Positions 61,594 through 64,000 of a stretch of 64,000 bases of DNA are shown in pieces. The notes under the pieces were generated by a model. It was given only the letters and a program-made list of their open reading frames with translations. It did not search any database and had not been told where the DNA came from. The DNA lies in assembly GCA_020437105.1 (NCBI GenBank), contig JAGQWR010000043.1:1-64000 (forward strand). Direction: 5' to 3'. The position numbers and the translations under genes are program-made. Positions within the stretch are counted from its first letter, which is position 1. Every line of letters begins with the position of its first letter. The stretch is from Saprospiraceae bacterium. GTDB taxonomy: Bacteria; Bacteroidota; Bacteroidia; Chitinophagales; Saprospiraceae.

Positions 61594-62331
61594 ATGTCCC
61601 GAAGAGAACCAACTCGCTGGGAGAAAGATCGAGGTATCTTTCTCAAACTTGGATTCGTACTTTCTTTAAGTATGGTTATTCTGGCTTTTAATTATTCTGT
61701 AGAGCCAGAGGTTTACATTACGGAGTCTGAGGTTATTTACGACCATCAGGTAATTGAGATAATCCGTACGGCTGATCCGAAATTAAAAACGCCACCACCT
61801 CCTGTTCCGATCAATAATTTGATTTTGGAGCCTGTGCCTGCACCAGTTGATCCGATTGGTCCGATCGACATTAGCGATCCTGTACCTATTGGATTACCCG
61901 GTTTAGATCCAAATCCGCTTAAGCCTGATCCACCAAGACAAGAGCCACCAATTATAGTGCCAGACGATAATATTCCCTTGTTGGTGGTGGAGGTTATGCC
62001 ACGTTTCCCGGGTTGCGAAGACCAGGATATGAAACGTAGCGAAAAAGAAGCCTGTGCCACTCTGGAGTTGCTGAAGTTTATGGGTAGTGCGATCGATTAT
62101 CCGGCTGCAGCCAGAGAAGTTGGCATCTCCGGGATGGTTGTTGTTCAGTTTATTGTAGAAAAAGATGGCTCCATTACGAATGCAAAGGTGGTCAGGGATA
62201 TTGGAGGCGGTTGTGGACGGGAAGCCTTGCGTGTTGTTAAGCAGATGCCCAGGTGGATTCCAGGAATGCAGCAAGGGCGTGCGGTTCGGGTACAATTTAG
62301 CTTGCCGGTTCGCTTTGAACTGAGCAAATAA
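61594..62331 (+). CDS. TonB family energy-transducing protein
   Basis: 245 aa. One N-terminal transmembrane helix (about 17-34, LKLGFVLSLSMVILAFNYS), a Pro-rich periplasmic spacer (about 65-125, PPPPVPINN and repeated Asp-Pro pairs), and a C-terminal TonB domain (about 150-245) with AIDYPAAAREVGISGMVVVQF, VEKDGSITNAKVVRDI and a final VRVQFSLPVRFEL strand. It couples the proton motive force, through ExbB/ExbD, to outer-membrane receptors such as that at 40095. exbB and exbD are not in the window. A terminator follows. Confidence 0.92.
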   Translation: MSRREPTRWEKDRGIFLKLGFVLSLSMVILAFNYSVEPEVYITESEVIYDHQVIEIIRTADPKLKTPPPPVPINNLILEPVPAPVDPIGPIDISDPVPIGLPGLDPNPLKPDPPRQEPPIIVPDDNIPLLVVEVMPRFPGCEDQDMKRSEKEACATLELLKFMGSAIDYPAAAREVGISGMVVVQFIVEKDGSITNAKVVRDIGGGCGREALRVVKQMPRWIPGMQQGRAVRVQFSLPVRFELSK

Positions 62332-62357
62332 GAATTAGGTAGTTTTTCGACGTCCGG

Positions 62358-62398
62358 AAAAGGTCTGTCTGCATTGTCAGACAGCCTTTTCCCTTTTT
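62358..62398 (+). terminator. Intrinsic terminator after the TonB gene
   Basis: AAAAGG(T)CTGTCTG (62358-62371) pairs with CAGACAGCCTTTT (62378-62390) around a 6-base loop, followed by CCCTTTTT. Confidence 0.8.
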
Positions 62399-62412
62399 GG
62401 GTTTGTGCTTTG

Positions 62413-62420
62413 TACCTTTG
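62413..62420 (+). promoter_or_regulatory. Probable -7 box of the mutase gene
   Basis: TACCTTTG matches TAnnTTTG and lies 28 bases before the ATG at 62449. The octamer is the same as at the guaB and tadA promoters. Confidence 0.5.
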
Positions 62421-62448
62421 TGCGGAATCCTTTAAGCCAATAAAACCT

Positions 62449-64000
62449 ATGGATTTCTCGAAGCATAATTTTGACCCCCGGGCTGGCGAAAAACAATATG
62501 CAAAACCCGTTTCCGGGAAAGCAGATTATTTGTGCCAGGAAGGAATTTCTGTCAAATCAGAATATGGTCCTGAAACGCGTGCCGGACAAGTACATTTAAA
62601 CTTTGTTTCGGGCATTTCTCCATTTCTAAGAGGCCCATATTCCTCCATGTATGTTGGCCGTCCGTGGACCATTCGGCAATATGCCGGATTTTCAACAGCT
62701 GAAGAAAGCAATGCTTTTTATCGTCGCAATCTGGCTCAGGGTCAGAAAGGGTTGTCTGTCGCATTTGACCTGGCTACCCACCGAGGTTATGATTCGGACC
62801 ATGAGCGGGTATCCGGGGATGTAGGGATGGCTGGTGTGGCAATTGATTCTGTAGAGGATATGAAATTGCTGTTTGATCAAATTCCATTAGATCAAATGTC
62901 GGTGTCTATGACCATGAATGGCGCGGTAGTGCCCATTATGGCTTTTTTTATTGTGGCAGCGGAAGAACAGGGTGTGTCACCGGAGAAATTAAGTGGCACC
63001 ATCCAAAATGATATTCTGAAGGAATTCATGGTGCGAAATACCTATATCTATCCACCAGCTGCTTCTATGCGAATTATCGCTGATATCTTTTCTTATACGG
63101 CATTAAAAATGCCCCGCTTTAATTCTATTAGCATTAGTGGGTACCACATGCACGAAGCAGGTGCCCCTGCTGATTTAGAATTGGCCTATACTTTGGCTGA
63201 TGGCGTGGAGTATATCCGAGCCGGATTGGCAGCCGGATTGCAAGTTGACGATTTTGCGCCCCGGGTGTCTTTCTTTTGGGCTATTGGGATGAATTTCTTT
63301 ATGGAGATTGCCAAATTACGTGCAGGCAGAATACTATGGTCGAAATTAGTCCGGGAATTTAGTCCAAAGAATGCAAAGTCTGAGATGCTCCGTACGCACT
63401 GTCAAACCTCCGGCTACAGCCTCACAGAGCAGGATCCTTTTAATAATATTGCCCGTACCGGGGTGGAAGCCCTGGCTGCAGTGATGGGTGGCACCCAGTC
63501 TTTGCATACCAATTCGCTGGATGAAGCGATTGCACTGCCAACAGATTTTTCAGCGAAGATTGCCCGGGATACCCAGAAATTCCTCCAGAAGGAGGCAGAA
63601 ATAACGCCTGTTGTTGATCCTTGGGGCGGATCCTATTATGTAGAAAGTTTAACCGCAGAATTAGTTGAAAAGGCCTGGAAACATATTGAGGAGGTAGAGT
63701 CTTTAGGCGGGATGGCCAAGGCTATAGAACAGGGCTTACCTAAACTTCGAATTGAAGAAGCAGCTGCCCGAAAGCAGGCACGCATTGACAGCGGACTGGA
63801 AAAGATTGTCGGGGTAAACATTTTTCCACCTGATTCAGAGATACCCATAGATTTGCTGGAGGTGGATAATTCGGCTGTGCGGGAAGGACAGATAAAAAGC
63901 CTTCAAAAAATTCGTGCTGAACGGAATGAGTCGGCTGTACAGGAAGCATTGGAGGAATTATTTTTGGTCGCATCAGGAGGGGAGGGGAATTTACTCGAAG
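62449..64000 (+). CDS. Methylmalonyl-CoA mutase large subunit, 5' part
   Basis: Open to the right edge of the window; 517 codons are seen. It begins [17 protein letters not shown] and reads through the substrate-binding TIM barrel of the mutase family: [92 protein letters not shown]. The tyrosine and Arg near the start of the barrel (YAG, TIRQ) are those of methylmalonyl-CoA mutase rather than isobutyryl-CoA mutase. The cobalamin-binding C-terminal domain would lie beyond the window. It interconverts methylmalonyl-CoA and succinyl-CoA. A small subunit gene is not upstream, so this may be the single-gene type or start an operon. Confidence 0.93.
   Translation, partial: MDFSKHNFDPRAGEKQYAKPVSGKADYLCQEGISVKSEYGPETRAGQVHLNFVSGISPFLRGPYSSMYVGRPWTIRQYAGFSTAEESNAFYRRNLAQGQKGLSVAFDLATHRGYDSDHERVSGDVGMAGVAIDSVEDMKLLFDQIPLDQMSVSMTMNGAVVPIMAFFIVAAEEQGVSPEKLSGTIQNDILKEFMVRNTYIYPPAASMRIIADIFSYTALKMPRFNSISISGYHMHEAGAPADLELAYTLADGVEYIRAGLAAGLQVDDFAPRVSFFWAIGMNFFMEIAKLRAGRILWSKLVREFSPKNAKSEMLRTHCQTSGYSLTEQDPFNNIARTGVEALAAVMGGTQSLHTNSLDEAIALPTDFSAKIARDTQKFLQKEAEITPVVDPWGGSYYVESLTAELVEKAWKHIEEVESLGGMAKAIEQGLPKLRIEEAAARKQARIDSGLEKIVGVNIFPPDSEIPIDLLEVDNSAVREGQIKSLQKIRAERNESAVQEALEELFLVASGGEGNLLE

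Overview
The window reads as ordinary chromosome from a member of the Bacteroidota, most likely a Saprospiria-type organism (Lewinella or Haliscomenobacter relatives). That placement is inferred from family-level features: a type IX secretion C-terminal sorting domain on a very large M36 peptidase, promoters of the Bacteroidota form (TTTG, about 20 bases, TAnnTTTG), almost no Shine-Dalgarno sequences, TPR-containing sensor kinases paired with LytTR or LuxR regulators, and a 31-residue AURKAIP1/COX24-like basic protein gene typical of this phylum. I see no tRNA, rRNA, CRISPR array, prophage or insertion sequence.

Layout. 0-13 kb is housekeeping: asnS, a DCC-family protein, guaB, tadA, yicC-gmk-apaG, an HU-like protein with a TPR partner, a tiny ribosome-associated-type protein, RNase G/E, a glycosyltransferase and pth. 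13-24.7 kb holds an M14 peptidase, clpB, a TPR histidine kinase with LytTR regulator, a divergent LuxR protein with a defective receiver, a DUF937 protein, a membrane protein with a dead HD domain plus a Pycsar-effector-like domain, and rlmB. 24.8-28.4 kb is the M36 exoprotease.

28.5-36.8 kb is the most unusual part: a minus-strand series made of a trypsin-like protease without signal peptide, an unrecognised protein, a TPR histidine kinase, a small secreted protein and a LuxR response regulator. Next to it lie a three-helix membrane protein, an SGNH hydrolase and a barrel-like protein. Much of this stretch is visibly richer in A+T than its surroundings. A near-palindromic motif (core CCGTTTTC) recurs in its intergenic gaps.

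36.8-42.3 kb has a PP2A-type phosphatase and a four-gene set (TonB-dependent receptor, TPR-like exported protein, LytS kinase, LytTR regulator). 42.3-51.8 kb is again core: uvrB, an M20 peptidase, a VWA protein, a flippase-like membrane protein, rsmG, recA and small proteins. 52-64 kb holds a Prc-type S41 protease, an ABC-F ATPase, an M1 peptidase with a barrel-like tail, an M16 peptidase, a TonB protein and the first part of methylmalonyl-CoA mutase.

Working together: three two-component systems within about 21 kb, many cell-envelope peptidases (M14, M36, M1, M16, M20, S41) and TonB components point to a surface-oriented, polymer- or protein-degrading life style. Convergent gene pairs are very tightly packed, often sharing a 4-base stop-codon overlap, whereas a few gaps (1.6, 8.4-9.0, 13.1, 35.7 and 54.4 kb) hold repeats and hairpins not explained by genes.
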